Assembly (NCBI RefSeq): GCF_021728295.1
Contig: NZ_JAKJXE010000009.1
Span: 62,001-126,000, forward strand
DNA length: 64,000 nucleotides
Source: Pseudomonas petrae
GTDB taxonomy: Bacteria; Pseudomonadota; Gammaproteobacteria; Pseudomonadales; Pseudomonadaceae
Direction of reading: 5' to 3'
The notes under the pieces are model-generated. The model did no database searches. It saw nothing but the letters and a program-made list of their open reading frames with translations, and was not told the origin of the DNA. Numbering within the stretch: the stretch's first letter is position 1; every line of letters begins with the position of its first letter. Below are positions 51,870 to 60,300 of the stretch, piece after piece. The position numbers and the translations under genes are program-made.

Positions 51870-52268
51870 TCAGGCGTCGCGTGGGACCAGGTCCAGGCAC
51901 ACGGAGTTGATGCAGTAGCGCAGACCGGTGGGGGGCGGGCCGTCCGGGAATACGTGGCCGAGGTGAGCGTCGCATGTGCTGCAGACCACTTCGGTGCGAA
52001 TCATGCCGTGACTGACGTCGCGCACTTCGACCACTGCGCTGCCTTCCAGCGGCGCGTAGAAGCTCGGCCAGCCGCAGCCCGAATCGAATTTGGTGGTCGA
52101 ATCGAACAGGGGTTCGTTGCAGCAGATGCAGTGGTAAACGCCATCGGTCTTGGTTTCGTTGTATTTACCGCTGAATGGACGCTCCGTCCCCTTCAGCCGG
52201 CAGACGTTGTACTGCTCCGGATCGAGCATCGCTTTCCATTCTTCAAGGGTTTTATCCAGCTTAGCCAC
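51870..52268 (-). CDS. msrB: Peptide-methionine (R)-S-oxide reductase MsrB
   Basis: A 132-residue zinc-type MsrB. Four zinc Cys lie in HCICCNEPL and VVCSTCDAHLGH, and the catalytic Cys is in LRYCINSVCL. FDSGCGWPSFY contains the substrate-binding Trp. It reduces the R-form of protein methionine sulfoxide with thioredoxin. It starts with GTG at 52268, seven bases after GGAGG; the very long frame extending to 53585 is antisense to the aminotransferase. Confidence 0.95.
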   Translation of the reverse strand: MAKLDKTLEEWKAMLDPEQYNVCRLKGTERPFSGKYNETKTDGVYHCICCNEPLFDSTTKFDSGCGWPSFYAPLEGSAVVEVRDVSHGMIRTEVVCSTCDAHLGHVFPDGPPPTGLRYCINSVCLDLVPRDA

Positions 52269-52460
52269 GGGTAGACCTCCGTAAATGAAAAAGCCCGATC
52301 TGCGCCTTTTCCACGGATCGGGTGGCACGTATGATTGCGCCTTCGTTGGACGCCAGTCTGTCACCCGCGTTTCTCGCGTACAAACCCATTTTGATGGCGT
52401 CATGCTCAGCGGTCTGCGCCTCTTCATACAGCGGGCCGTCTTTTTTCGGGACCAATCACC

Positions 52461-53672
52461 ATGCAGTTCAGCAAATCGAACAAGCTCGCCAACGTCTGCT
52501 ACGACATTCGCGGGCCGGTGCTCAAGCACGCCAAGCGCCTGGAAGAGGAAGGCCATCGCATCCTCAAGCTGAACATCGGCAACCCGGCGCCGTTTGGTTT
52601 CGAGGCGCCGGACGAAATCCTGCAGGACGTCATCCGCAATCTGCCCATGGCGCAGGGCTACAGCGATTCCAAAGGCCTGTTCAGCGCGCGCAAGGCCGTG
52701 ATGCAGTACTACCAGCAGAAGCAGGTCGAAGGTGTCGGCATCGAAGACATCTATCTGGGCAACGGCGTCTCGGAACTGATCGTGATGTCGATGCAGGCCC
52801 TGCTCAACAACGGCGATGAAGTCCTGGTGCCGGCGCCGGACTACCCGCTGTGGACCGCCGCCGTGGCGTTGTCCGGCGGCAACCCGGTGCATTATCTGTG
52901 CGACGAGCAGGCCAACTGGTGGCCTGATCTGGAGGACATGAAGGCCAAGATCACGCCGAACACCAAGGCGATGGTGATCATCAACCCGAACAATCCGACC
53001 GGCGCTGTCTATTCCCGTGAAGTGTTGCTGGGGATGCTGGAGATTGCCCGTCAGCACAATCTGGTGGTCTTTTCCGACGAGATCTACGACAAGATTCTCT
53101 ATGACGACGCCGTGCACATCTGCACCGCCTCGCTGGCACCGGACTTGCTGTGCCTGACCTTCAATGGGCTGTCGAAGTCCTACCGCGTGGCGGGTTTCCG
53201 CTCGGGCTGGATCGCGATTTCCGGGCCCAAGCACAACGCGCAGAGCTACATCGAAGGCATCGACATCCTGGCGAACATGCGCCTGTGCGCCAACGTGCCG
53301 AGCCAGCACGCAATCCAGACCGCGCTGGGCGGCTATCAGAGCATCAATGACCTGATCCTGCCGCCGGGCCGCCTGCTGGAACAGCGCAACCGGACCTGGG
53401 AATTGCTCAACGACATTCCGGGCGTCAGCTGCGTGAAGCCGATGGGCGCGCTCTACGCCTTCCCGCGCATCGACCCGAAAGTCTGCCCGATCCACAACGA
53501 CGAGAAGTTCGCGCTGGACCTGCTGCTGTCTGAAAAACTGCTGATCGTTCAGGGCACGGCGTTCAACTGGCCGTGGCCGGACCATTTCCGCGTAGTAACG
53601 CTGCCGCGTGTGGATGATCTGGAACAGGCCATTGGCCGGATCGGGAATTTCCTGAAGACCTACAAGCAGTAG
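52461..53672 (+). CDS. Pyridoxal phosphate-dependent aminotransferase (AlaA-type)
   Basis: A 403-residue class I/II aminotransferase. ILKLNIGNPAPFGF is at the N-terminus, NPNNPTGAVY is the substrate/PLP loop, and SDEIYDKILYD follows. The PLP Lys is in FNGLSKSYRVAGFRSGW, and the carboxylate Arg is in FRVVTLP. It is highly similar in pattern to E. coli AlaA, the main glutamate-pyruvate transaminase. It is divergent from msrB. Confidence 0.9.
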   Translation: MQFSKSNKLANVCYDIRGPVLKHAKRLEEEGHRILKLNIGNPAPFGFEAPDEILQDVIRNLPMAQGYSDSKGLFSARKAVMQYYQQKQVEGVGIEDIYLGNGVSELIVMSMQALLNNGDEVLVPAPDYPLWTAAVALSGGNPVHYLCDEQANWWPDLEDMKAKITPNTKAMVIINPNNPTGAVYSREVLLGMLEIARQHNLVVFSDEIYDKILYDDAVHICTASLAPDLLCLTFNGLSKSYRVAGFRSGWIAISGPKHNAQSYIEGIDILANMRLCANVPSQHAIQTALGGYQSINDLILPPGRLLEQRNRTWELLNDIPGVSCVKPMGALYAFPRIDPKVCPIHNDEKFALDLLLSEKLLIVQGTAFNWPWPDHFRVVTLPRVDDLEQAIGRIGNFLKTYKQ

Positions 53673-53683
53673 TATTGCGTGCT

Positions 53684-53771
53684 GCAGGAGCCGGCTGGCT
53701 GGCGAACGCGGTTGATCAGGGACGACGATGTTACCTGACGCACCGGGTTCGCCAGCAAGCCGGCTCCTACG
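53684..53771. repeat. REP pair (GGAGCCGGCT..GCTGGCGAA class)
   Basis: CAGGAGCCGGCTGGCTGGCGAA at the left and TTCGCCAGCAAGCCGGCTCCTA at the right, inverted, with about 45 bases between them, downstream of the aminotransferase. Confidence 0.85.
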
Positions 53772-53939
53772 GTTTTGAGCCCCATCGCTCTGCCCCTACC
53801 CTCTCGCTGATGGCCTATATTGCCGTGCCGGCGCCAGACGACACAGTTTGAAATGATCGCCCGGTTGAATACGCCCCGACATCACCTTATATACCCCCGC
53901 AGTACGTTACATATTCTTCCCGAGGAGAAACTCTTAACC

Positions 53940-54827
53940 ATGATGCGCATTTTGCTGTTTTTGGCCACTAACCTTGCGGTCGTGCTGATTGCCAGCATCA
54001 CCCTGAGCCTTTTTGGCTTCAACGGGTTCATGGCGGCCAACGGGGTTGATCTGAACCTCAATCAGCTGCTGATCTTCTGCGCTGTGTTCGGTTTCGCCGG
54101 TTCGCTGTTCTCGCTGTTCATCTCCAAGTGGATGGCGAAGATGAGCACCGGCACCGAGATCATTACCCAACCCCGCACCCGTCATGAGCAATGGCTGGTG
54201 CAGACCGTAGAACAACTGTCCCGCGATGCGGGCATCAAGATGCCGGAAGTGGGTATTTTCCCTGCCTACGAGGCCAACGCCTTTGCCACCGGCTGGAACA
54301 AGAACGACGCGCTGGTCGCAGTCAGTCAGGGCCTGCTGGAACGTTTTTCGCCCGATGAAGTGAAAGCGGTGCTGGCTCACGAAATCGGTCACGTTGCCAA
54401 CGGCGACATGGTGACCCTGGCGCTGGTCCAGGGCGTGGTCAACACCTTCGTCATGTTCTTCGCACGGATCATCGGTAACTTCGTCGACAAGGTGATTTTC
54501 AAGAACGAAGAAGGCCGTGGCATCGCGTTCTACATCGCGACCATCTTCGCCGAAATCGTGCTGGGCTTCCTCGCCAGTGCCATCGTCATGTGGTTCTCGC
54601 GCAAGCGTGAATACCGCGCCGACGACGCCGGTGCCCGCCTGGCCGGTACGGGCGCGATGATCAGCGCGCTGCAGCGCCTGCGTTCGGAACAGGGCGTTCC
54701 GGTGCAAATGCCTGAGAGCATGACGGCGTTCGGCATCAACGGTGGTTTAAAGCACGGCCTGGCCGGGCTGTTCATGAGCCACCCGCCGCTGGAAGAGCGC
54801 ATCGAGGCACTTCGTCGCCGCGGTTGA
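53940..54827 (+). CDS. htpX: Membrane zinc metalloprotease HtpX
   Basis: A 295-residue inner-membrane M48 protease that degrades misfolded membrane proteins. Two N-terminal helices span 3-27 and 42-62. The zinc motif HEIGH is at residues 147-151, and the third ligand Glu lies in SRKREYRADDAGA. Two more hydrophobic segments lie near 155-180 and 195-218. The start at 53940 follows GAGGAG; the longer frame from 53820 includes non-coding leader. It probably responds to membrane stress. Confidence 0.95.
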   Translation: MMRILLFLATNLAVVLIASITLSLFGFNGFMAANGVDLNLNQLLIFCAVFGFAGSLFSLFISKWMAKMSTGTEIITQPRTRHEQWLVQTVEQLSRDAGIKMPEVGIFPAYEANAFATGWNKNDALVAVSQGLLERFSPDEVKAVLAHEIGHVANGDMVTLALVQGVVNTFVMFFARIIGNFVDKVIFKNEEGRGIAFYIATIFAEIVLGFLASAIVMWFSRKREYRADDAGARLAGTGAMISALQRLRSEQGVPVQMPESMTAFGINGGLKHGLAGLFMSHPPLEERIEALRRRG

Positions 54828-54848
54828 TGCTGCCAGGGCTGCAATGAC

Positions 54849-54876
54849 AAAGGGCGACTTGAAGTCGCCCTTTTCT
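54849..54876 (+). terminator. Rho-independent terminator after htpX
   Basis: AAAGGGCGACTTGAAGTCGCCCTTTTCTTTT: an eight-base-pair stem with a T-rich tail. It serves htpX and can also act for the convergent tpm gene. Confidence 0.85.
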
Positions 54877-54907
54877 TTTGTCGGTGTACCCAGTTGTGCG
54901 CGTTGCC

Positions 54908-55564
54908 CTATCGTCGGTACAGCCGGTACGCATATTCCATCAGGGACGTCGCGCCCGCCTGCTTGAACTTCACGCCCTGCTCCAGCACGTCCAGATCCGC
55001 GACGCGCTTGACTCGCCAATCGGGGGACAACAACTGCAGCACCTCGTCCTCATCAACCGAGAACGGCGGGCCGGCAATCAGCGACTGATCGTAGTCCAGC
55101 GTCACCAGCAAGCCGCAGGCATCGTTCGACAGCAGATGATTGAGCTGTTTGACGTAACGCCAGCGCAAGTCCGGCGGCAGCGCGATCAGGGCGGCACGGT
55201 CATAAAAGGCGGTGCAGTCACCGATGTCTTCGGGCTTGAGGGCAAAGAAGTCGCCGCACCAGATTTCGCATCTCTCCGTACGATGGACCTTGAACGCACC
55301 CCGCTCCTCGATCGTCGCCTGCAAGCCGTTCTCGCTGAAGAATCCGGCCACCGCTATTTCAGACAATTCCGCACCCACCACGTGAAAACCCTGGTTGAGC
55401 AGCCAGATCATGTCGATGCTTTTGCCGCACAACGGCACCAGCACGCGCTCCCCCGGCATGGCGGTGAGCTCTGCCCACAGGCGCAGCAGGTGCGAATTCA
55501 CAGAGGCCTGATTGAAACCGATCTGATTGATCGCCCAGCGCTCATGCCAAAAACGCGGCTCCAT
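54908..55564 (-). CDS. tpm: Thiopurine S-methyltransferase
   Basis: A 218-residue SAM-dependent methyltransferase, the standard length for bacterial TPMT. MEPRFWHERWAINQIGFNQ is the conserved N-terminus. VLVPLCGKSIDMIWLLNQG and VVGAELSEIAV form the SAM site, with CEIWCGDFF and FYDRAALIALPP following. It methylates thiopurines, and in Pseudomonas also oxyanions of selenium and tellurium. The start at 55564 was chosen because the eight-codon extension lacks family sequence. Confidence 0.92.
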   Translation of the reverse strand: MEPRFWHERWAINQIGFNQASVNSHLLRLWAELTAMPGERVLVPLCGKSIDMIWLLNQGFHVVGAELSEIAVAGFFSENGLQATIEERGAFKVHRTERCEIWCGDFFALKPEDIGDCTAFYDRAALIALPPDLRWRYVKQLNHLLSNDACGLLVTLDYDQSLIAGPPFSVDEDEVLQLLSPDWRVKRVADLDVLEQGVKFKQAGATSLMEYAYRLYRR

Positions 55565-55669
55565 ACACACTCCTGATATACCGATCAAAACGGACGAAAA
55601 CTTATATTAGATTTAGATGGATGTACTGCCCGATCATGCCCCTCACCTTATACGCTCAGGACACTGCAA

Positions 55670-56437
55670 ATGCTGCCTAGCCTGTTCATTTCCCACGGCT
55701 CGCCCATGCTTGCGCTCGAACCGGGTGAGAGCGGACCGGCACTTGCGCGTCTGGCCGCCACCCTGCCGCGCCCCAAGGCCATCGTGATTGTCTCGGCGCA
55801 TTGGGAAAGTAACGAGCTGCTGGTCAACGGCAATCCGCAGCCGGAGACCTGGCATGACTTCGGCGGCTTTCCGCCCGAGCTTTTCGCCGTGCAGTATCCG
55901 GCGCCCGGCATGCCGGAGCTGACACGCCGCGTACTGGAGCTGCTGGCGGAGGCTGACCTGCCGGCGCGCATGAACACCCAACGGCCGTTCGACCACGGGG
56001 TCTGGGTGCCATTGTCGTTGATGTACCCGCAGGCCGACATTCCCATCGTGCAGGTTTCACTGCCCACGCGCATGGGCCCTGCCCTGCAGACGCAAGTCGG
56101 GCAGGCGCTGAATCGGCTGCGTGAGGAAAACGTTTTGCTGATCGGTTCTGGCAGCATCACCCATAACTTGCGAGAGCTGGACTGGCAGGCGGGACCTGAA
56201 AGCATCACACCGTGGGCCTTGGCGTTTCGCGATTGGATGGTGGAGAAGCTGGCGGCAGACGATCTGGAAGCGCTTCACGACTATCGAAACCAGGCACCGC
56301 ACGCCGCGCGCAACCACCCGACGGATGAACACCTGCTGCCGCTGTATTTCGCTCGCGCGGCGGGCGGACAGTTCAGCATCGAGCACCAGGGTTTCACGAT
56401 GGGTGCGTTGGGGATGGACATCTACCGGTTTGGCTAG
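55670..56437 (+). CDS. DODA-type extradiol aromatic ring-opening dioxygenase (LigB family)
   Basis: A 255-residue non-heme metal dioxygenase of the YgiD/DODA group. Metal ligands are probably His in FISHGSPML, His in VSAHWE and His in SGSITHNL; FDHGVWVPL carries another conserved His. It opens catechol-type rings such as DOPA. It is not part of an operon and is followed by tandem REP pairs. Confidence 0.88.
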   Translation: MLPSLFISHGSPMLALEPGESGPALARLAATLPRPKAIVIVSAHWESNELLVNGNPQPETWHDFGGFPPELFAVQYPAPGMPELTRRVLELLAEADLPARMNTQRPFDHGVWVPLSLMYPQADIPIVQVSLPTRMGPALQTQVGQALNRLREENVLLIGSGSITHNLRELDWQAGPESITPWALAFRDWMVEKLAADDLEALHDYRNQAPHAARNHPTDEHLLPLYFARAAGGQFSIEHQGFTMGALGMDIYRFG

Positions 56438-56812
56438 GTCGATCGACTCGGCCAGGAGTCATGAGGAAATGGGCTATGACGACCCCGTAGGACCGGCTTT
56501 AGCCGGGAAGAGGCCAGTTCAGTCGGCATCAGTTTTGCAGTGTTGCACTTGACGCTTTCCCGGCTAAAGCCGGTCCCACTGAAATCAAAAGCCTGGCAGC
56601 GCTGTGCCAGATACGCCGCCCTGATCGACCTGTTCAAGTTCATACGGCACCTCCAGCCCGGACGACGCAGACTCATGTGGGACCGGCTTTAGCCGGGAAG
56701 AGGCCAGCGTGGGCGACATCGATTTTGCGGTGTTGCACCTGACGCTTTCCCGGCTGAACCCGGTCCTACTCATATCAAAAGCCATCCGGCGGTGTGCCAG
56801 ACACCTCCATCT
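56438..56812. repeat. Two tandem REP-pair units before the toxin gene
   Basis: REP pairs of the ACCGGCTTTAGCCGGGA class occupy 56487-56579 and 56677-56769. Each is followed by a similar tail (ATCAAAAGCC...GTGCCAGA...GATCGA), so the block looks like a 190-base tandem duplication. The second tail runs directly into the first codons of the toxin gene. Confidence 0.75.
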
Positions 56813-57835
56813 ATGATCGATATTAATCCAGAGCGATGGCCCGCGCCGGAGGAGCGTACCGACAAGGTATTCGCCAAATCCTGCACCGGGGAATGGTGCA
56901 GTACTGCCGCCGGAACCACCGTAGAACCCGCCTCCAACTTCGGCGCAATCATGATGGCGGGCGCCATGCTGCTGCCTTCCGCCTCAGATGCCATTGCCGC
57001 TGCACTCGGCGCGGACATGGGCCTGGGACGTATGGCCGGCGGCGGCATCATGCAACGCAGCCATACCTGGCTGCTTCGCGGAGCAGGCGGACCGGCGAGT
57101 CTGTTCATCGTGGGGATGCTACCGGGGAAGATGGGCGACGGCACGCTCTACACCGACGACGAATTGCGCAACCTGACTCAGGTGACAACACGGGTGCGTT
57201 TCCAGCTGCGCCGTGATGCCGAAGGCGAGTTGCAGATTTACGGCATCCATTCCAAGGCATCAGGCGACGATTCGGTCCGCACCGTGCAAGCCCGCTGGAA
57301 TGCCGACAAAAGCGCGATGGAAGCCCATCTCAACGGCGTCACCATTCTCATGACGCCCCGCCGGGGTCGATACGGGACGCTGGAACCGCTGGTCTACCCT
57401 GAAAACAGCGATGTCCGTTTAGGTACCATTCTCGTCCACCCGATCCCGGACGACACCGACAGCCAGCTCGAAGGCCTCCCAGGCGACGACATCACCGCAG
57501 AAGACTGCATCCTGGTCTTCCCCGCTGATTCGGGGCTGAGGTCGATGTATGTGGTGTATGCGCGGCCGTTTAATGGGGATCATGGGTATCATCCGCCTCC
57601 CCCTGGACTTCAAGCCTTCCCGGATGCAGTGAAAGTGACCGGTAAAACAAAGGTCCAAGGCGGAGGTGGCCTTTGCAAACGCTGGAAAGATGGTAAGGGC
57701 CGTATATTGGAATGGGACAGCCAACATGGAGCGCTTGAGATTTACGACAAGCAAGGTAAGCACTTGGGTGAGTTTGACGCCGTTACTGGCGAGCAAACCA
57801 AGCCAGTACAACCCGGGCGCAGAGTTGAAAAATAG
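56813..57835 (+). CDS. Bacteriocin-type toxin: S-type pyocin domain plus colicin E3-like rRNase
   Basis: A 340-residue predicted antibacterial toxin. The middle (about 95-265) resembles the S-type pyocin domain, ending MYVVYARPFNGDHGYHPPPPG. The last 75 residues match the colicin E3/cloacin 16S-rRNA nuclease: VQGGGGLCKRW, GRILEWDSQHGALEIYD and HLGEFDAVTGEQTKP, keeping the catalytic Asp, His and Glu pattern. There is no room for the receptor-binding and long translocation domains of a classical S-pyocin. The N-terminus (MIDINPERWPAPEERTDK) is short and has a hydrophobic stretch near 45-60. It could be secreted another way or be a truncated toxin. The immunity candidate follows 11 bases later. 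Confidence 0.85.
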   Translation: MIDINPERWPAPEERTDKVFAKSCTGEWCSTAAGTTVEPASNFGAIMMAGAMLLPSASDAIAAALGADMGLGRMAGGGIMQRSHTWLLRGAGGPASLFIVGMLPGKMGDGTLYTDDELRNLTQVTTRVRFQLRRDAEGELQIYGIHSKASGDDSVRTVQARWNADKSAMEAHLNGVTILMTPRRGRYGTLEPLVYPENSDVRLGTILVHPIPDDTDSQLEGLPGDDITAEDCILVFPADSGLRSMYVVYARPFNGDHGYHPPPPGLQAFPDAVKVTGKTKVQGGGGLCKRWKDGKGRILEWDSQHGALEIYDKQGKHLGEFDAVTGEQTKPVQPGRRVEK

Positions 57836-57846
57836 GAGCAACCTCT

Positions 57847-58071
57847 ATGTACTTAGAGATCAATGGTTTTCTGCCGAATAATTATCCGGACGATTCTTTG
57901 AAATACGAGCTGGCAGTGGACAGAGCGCTGACTGATCAGATAGTCAGTGTTGTCGGCCACGAAAGTCTTAATGCCATGGCAGCAGCCGAATGGCTTCTTA
58001 CTGATAAGCAAGTTGCAGAGCTCTCATCACTGCTTGGACACCCCTTCCCTCGCATCTGGCATTATTCATAG
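57847..58071 (+). CDS. Probable immunity protein for the E3-like toxin
   Basis: A 74-residue acidic protein (MYLEINGFLPNNYPDDSLKYE...PFPRIWHYS) starting 11 bases after the toxin stop, with GGAGCAACC as SD. Position and size fit an immunity protein. I do not see the sequence pattern of the classical colicin E3 immunity protein, so it may represent a different immunity family. Confidence 0.7.
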   Translation: MYLEINGFLPNNYPDDSLKYELAVDRALTDQIVSVVGHESLNAMAAAEWLLTDKQVAELSSLLGHPFPRIWHYS

Positions 58072-58146
58072 GCGTCGTCGCGTAGGCATAATCACCGCGG
58101 CTCAAAGTGAGTGCTCACTCAAACCCAGCAAATCACCAAATCCCAC

Positions 58147-58184
58147 ACAAAAAAAATCCCCGAACCAGTCGGGGATTTTTTTAT
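58147..58184. terminator. Bidirectional terminator between immunity gene and helicase
   Basis: AAAAATCCCCGAACCAGTCGGGGATTTTT: a seven-base stem flanked by A- and T-runs, suited to both the plus-strand toxin operon and the minus-strand helicase gene. Confidence 0.85.
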
Positions 58185-58208
58185 TTAGACGATCAGCTCA
58201 AGAGCAGA

Positions 58209-59885
58209 TCAGTCCTCGCGATAGCGACGCAGCTTCAGCTGCTTGCCGGCAACGCGGGTGTCTTTCAGCTTGGCCAGCAGACGCTCAAGGCCGTCTTCCG
58301 GCAGCTCGACGAGGCTGAAGCTGTCACGCACCTGGATGCGACCGATTGCTTCGCGAGCCAGACCACCTTCGTTGAGGATGGCGCCCAGCAGGTTTTTCGC
58401 AGCGATGCCGTCACGGGCACCCAGCGCGGTACGGCAGCGAGCACGGCCTTCGGCCAACGGTACCGGAGCACGACGTTCGCGGTCGCCACGGTCAGGACGG
58501 TCGCCTGCTGGACGCTCAGGACGATCGCCACGTGGCGCGTTGTTCGGCACCAGTGGACGTTCTTTCTCGATCGCGCTCAGGGTCAGCGCCTGACCGTTGG
58601 TGGCCTTGCGCAGCAGAGCAGCGGCCAGGGCACGCGGAGTGCAACCGATGTCGGCAGTCAGGCGGTCCAGCAATTCGCCATGGCTTGCTTCGGCATCAGC
58701 GACCAGTGGCGACAGGCTGTTGGTCAGTTTCTTGATGCGGGCATCGAGAACGGCCTGGGAGTCCGGCAGGCGGACTTCGGCGATTTTCTGACCGGTCATG
58801 CGCTCGATCACTTGCAGCATGCGACGCTCACGCGGCGTTACCAGCAACAGGGCGCGACCTTCGCGACCGGCACGGCCAGTACGGCCGATACGGTGAACGT
58901 AAGCTTCCGGGTCGTACGGCATATCAACGTTGAACACGTGAGTGATGCGCGGAACGTCAAGACCACGGGCAGCAACGTCGGTGGCCACAACGATGTCCAG
59001 ACGGCCATCCTTGAGCGAGTCGATGACGCGTTCACGCTGGTTCTGGGCGATGTCGCCGTTCAGCGCAGCAGCCTTGTAGCCTTTGGCTTCAAGGGCGCTG
59101 GCCAGATCCAGAGTGGCTTGTTTGGTACGCACGAACATGATCAGGGCGTCGAAATCTTCGACTTCCAGCAGGCTCAGTACGGCAGAGGTCTTCTGGTCAG
59201 CGTGAACCAGCAGGTGAGCCTGCTCGATCGCGGTAACGGTCTGGGTCTTGCTCTGGATCTTGACGTGTTTCGGGTCTTTCAGGTGACGCTCGGCAATCGC
59301 GCGGATCGACTGCGGCAGGGTCGCCGAGAACAGCACGGTCTGACGGGTTTCAGGCATGGCCTTGAAGATGACTTCGAGGTCGTCCATGAAGCCCAGCTTG
59401 AGCATTTCGTCGGCTTCGTCGAGAACCAGGTGGTTCACGGTTGCCAGGACTTTTTCGTCACGACGCAGGTGGTCGCACAGACGACCCGGGGTAGCGACGA
59501 CGATTTGAGCGCCGTTACGAATGGCTTTCAGTTGTGGGCCCATCGGCGCGCCGCCGTAGACAGCCACAACGGTCACGCCCGGCATCTGCTTGGCGTAGGT
59601 TTCGAACGCGGTGGCCACTTGCAGGGCCAGCTCACGAGTCGGCGCGAGGATAAGCGCTTGCGGCTCGCGTTTCGTCGGGTCGATCAGGCTCAGGATTGGC
59701 AGAGCGAAGGCGGCGGTTTTACCGGTACCTGTCTGCGCCTGACCGATCATGTCGTGACCGGCGAGAATAATTGGAATCGATTGCTGCTGAATGGCCGAAG
59801 GCTCTTCGTAGCCGGTAGCGATGACAGCTGCAAGAATTGTCGGGTGAAGGTTAAGAGCGGCGAAGCCGCCGGATTCCTGGGTCAT
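58209..59885 (-). CDS. DEAD-box ATP-dependent RNA helicase (DeaD/CsdA type)
   Basis: A 558-residue RNA helicase. The Q-motif region is GYEEPSAIQQQSIP, followed by AQTGTGKT (motif I), PTRELA (Ia), VVATPGR (Ib), LDEADEML (II), SATLP (III), the second RecA domain with MFVRTKQAT and DVAARGLDVP, and HRIGRTGRAG (VI). The C-terminus has an Arg-rich linker (about 450-485) and a DbpA-like RNA-binding domain (490-555). It probably acts in ribosome assembly and cold adaptation. The large plus-strand frame across it is a shadow. Confidence 0.93.
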   Translation of the reverse strand: MTQESGGFAALNLHPTILAAVIATGYEEPSAIQQQSIPIILAGHDMIGQAQTGTGKTAAFALPILSLIDPTKREPQALILAPTRELALQVATAFETYAKQMPGVTVVAVYGGAPMGPQLKAIRNGAQIVVATPGRLCDHLRRDEKVLATVNHLVLDEADEMLKLGFMDDLEVIFKAMPETRQTVLFSATLPQSIRAIAERHLKDPKHVKIQSKTQTVTAIEQAHLLVHADQKTSAVLSLLEVEDFDALIMFVRTKQATLDLASALEAKGYKAAALNGDIAQNQRERVIDSLKDGRLDIVVATDVAARGLDVPRITHVFNVDMPYDPEAYVHRIGRTGRAGREGRALLLVTPRERRMLQVIERMTGQKIAEVRLPDSQAVLDARIKKLTNSLSPLVADAEASHGELLDRLTADIGCTPRALAAALLRKATNGQALTLSAIEKERPLVPNNAPRGDRPERPAGDRPDRGDRERRAPVPLAEGRARCRTALGARDGIAAKNLLGAILNEGGLAREAIGRIQVRDSFSLVELPEDGLERLLAKLKDTRVAGKQLKLRRYRED

Positions 59886-60300
59886 GGGTCTGCCTCTGAG
59901 TGCATCCGCAAAGACCCATGCTTCAAAGCTGCGCGTGCCGTGTAAGACCCTAGAGTCACCCTGGCTGCTTTGTCGGCGGGGATTTGCGAAAACGTATTGA
60001 TGAATGGATCGTCATGGGTGGTTCGTGACCGAACCGGTTCGAGAAGATGGCTTCGCGAACCCATACCGTGACGAGGGCCCTATGAAAGGCCGGCGCGCAC
60101 TATACCGGAAATGCTGAAACAAGTGAGGATTTTTTTCGCGAAACAGCCCCTTGCGGCCAACTGTCACAGGCTTTGCGCAAAGCTGCGTCAGTGTCTACTT
60201 TTCAAGTGCCCGGTATCGGTTGCGAGCAGAGCTTAAACGATTCACCCAAACAGTGCGACACCCCACCCTTCCTTTCTCCTCATCTGCAGGAAACAGCGAC
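59886..60300. promoter_or_regulatory. Helicase leader and divergent promoter region
   Basis: 415 bases between divergent genes. DEAD-box genes of this type often have long regulated leaders, and 59886-60100 is the likely leader; no riboswitch or hairpin stands out by eye. The crotonase promoter is expected near 60200-60290. Confidence 0.4.

Noticed and set aside
51870..53585. 571-codon minus-strand frame ending in MsrB
   Set aside because: Only the last 132 codons match MsrB and they have their own GTG and SD. The rest is antisense to the aminotransferase.
58107..59945. 612-codon plus-strand frame over the helicase
   Set aside because: Antisense to a complete DEAD-box helicase with all motifs; open only because of codon bias.
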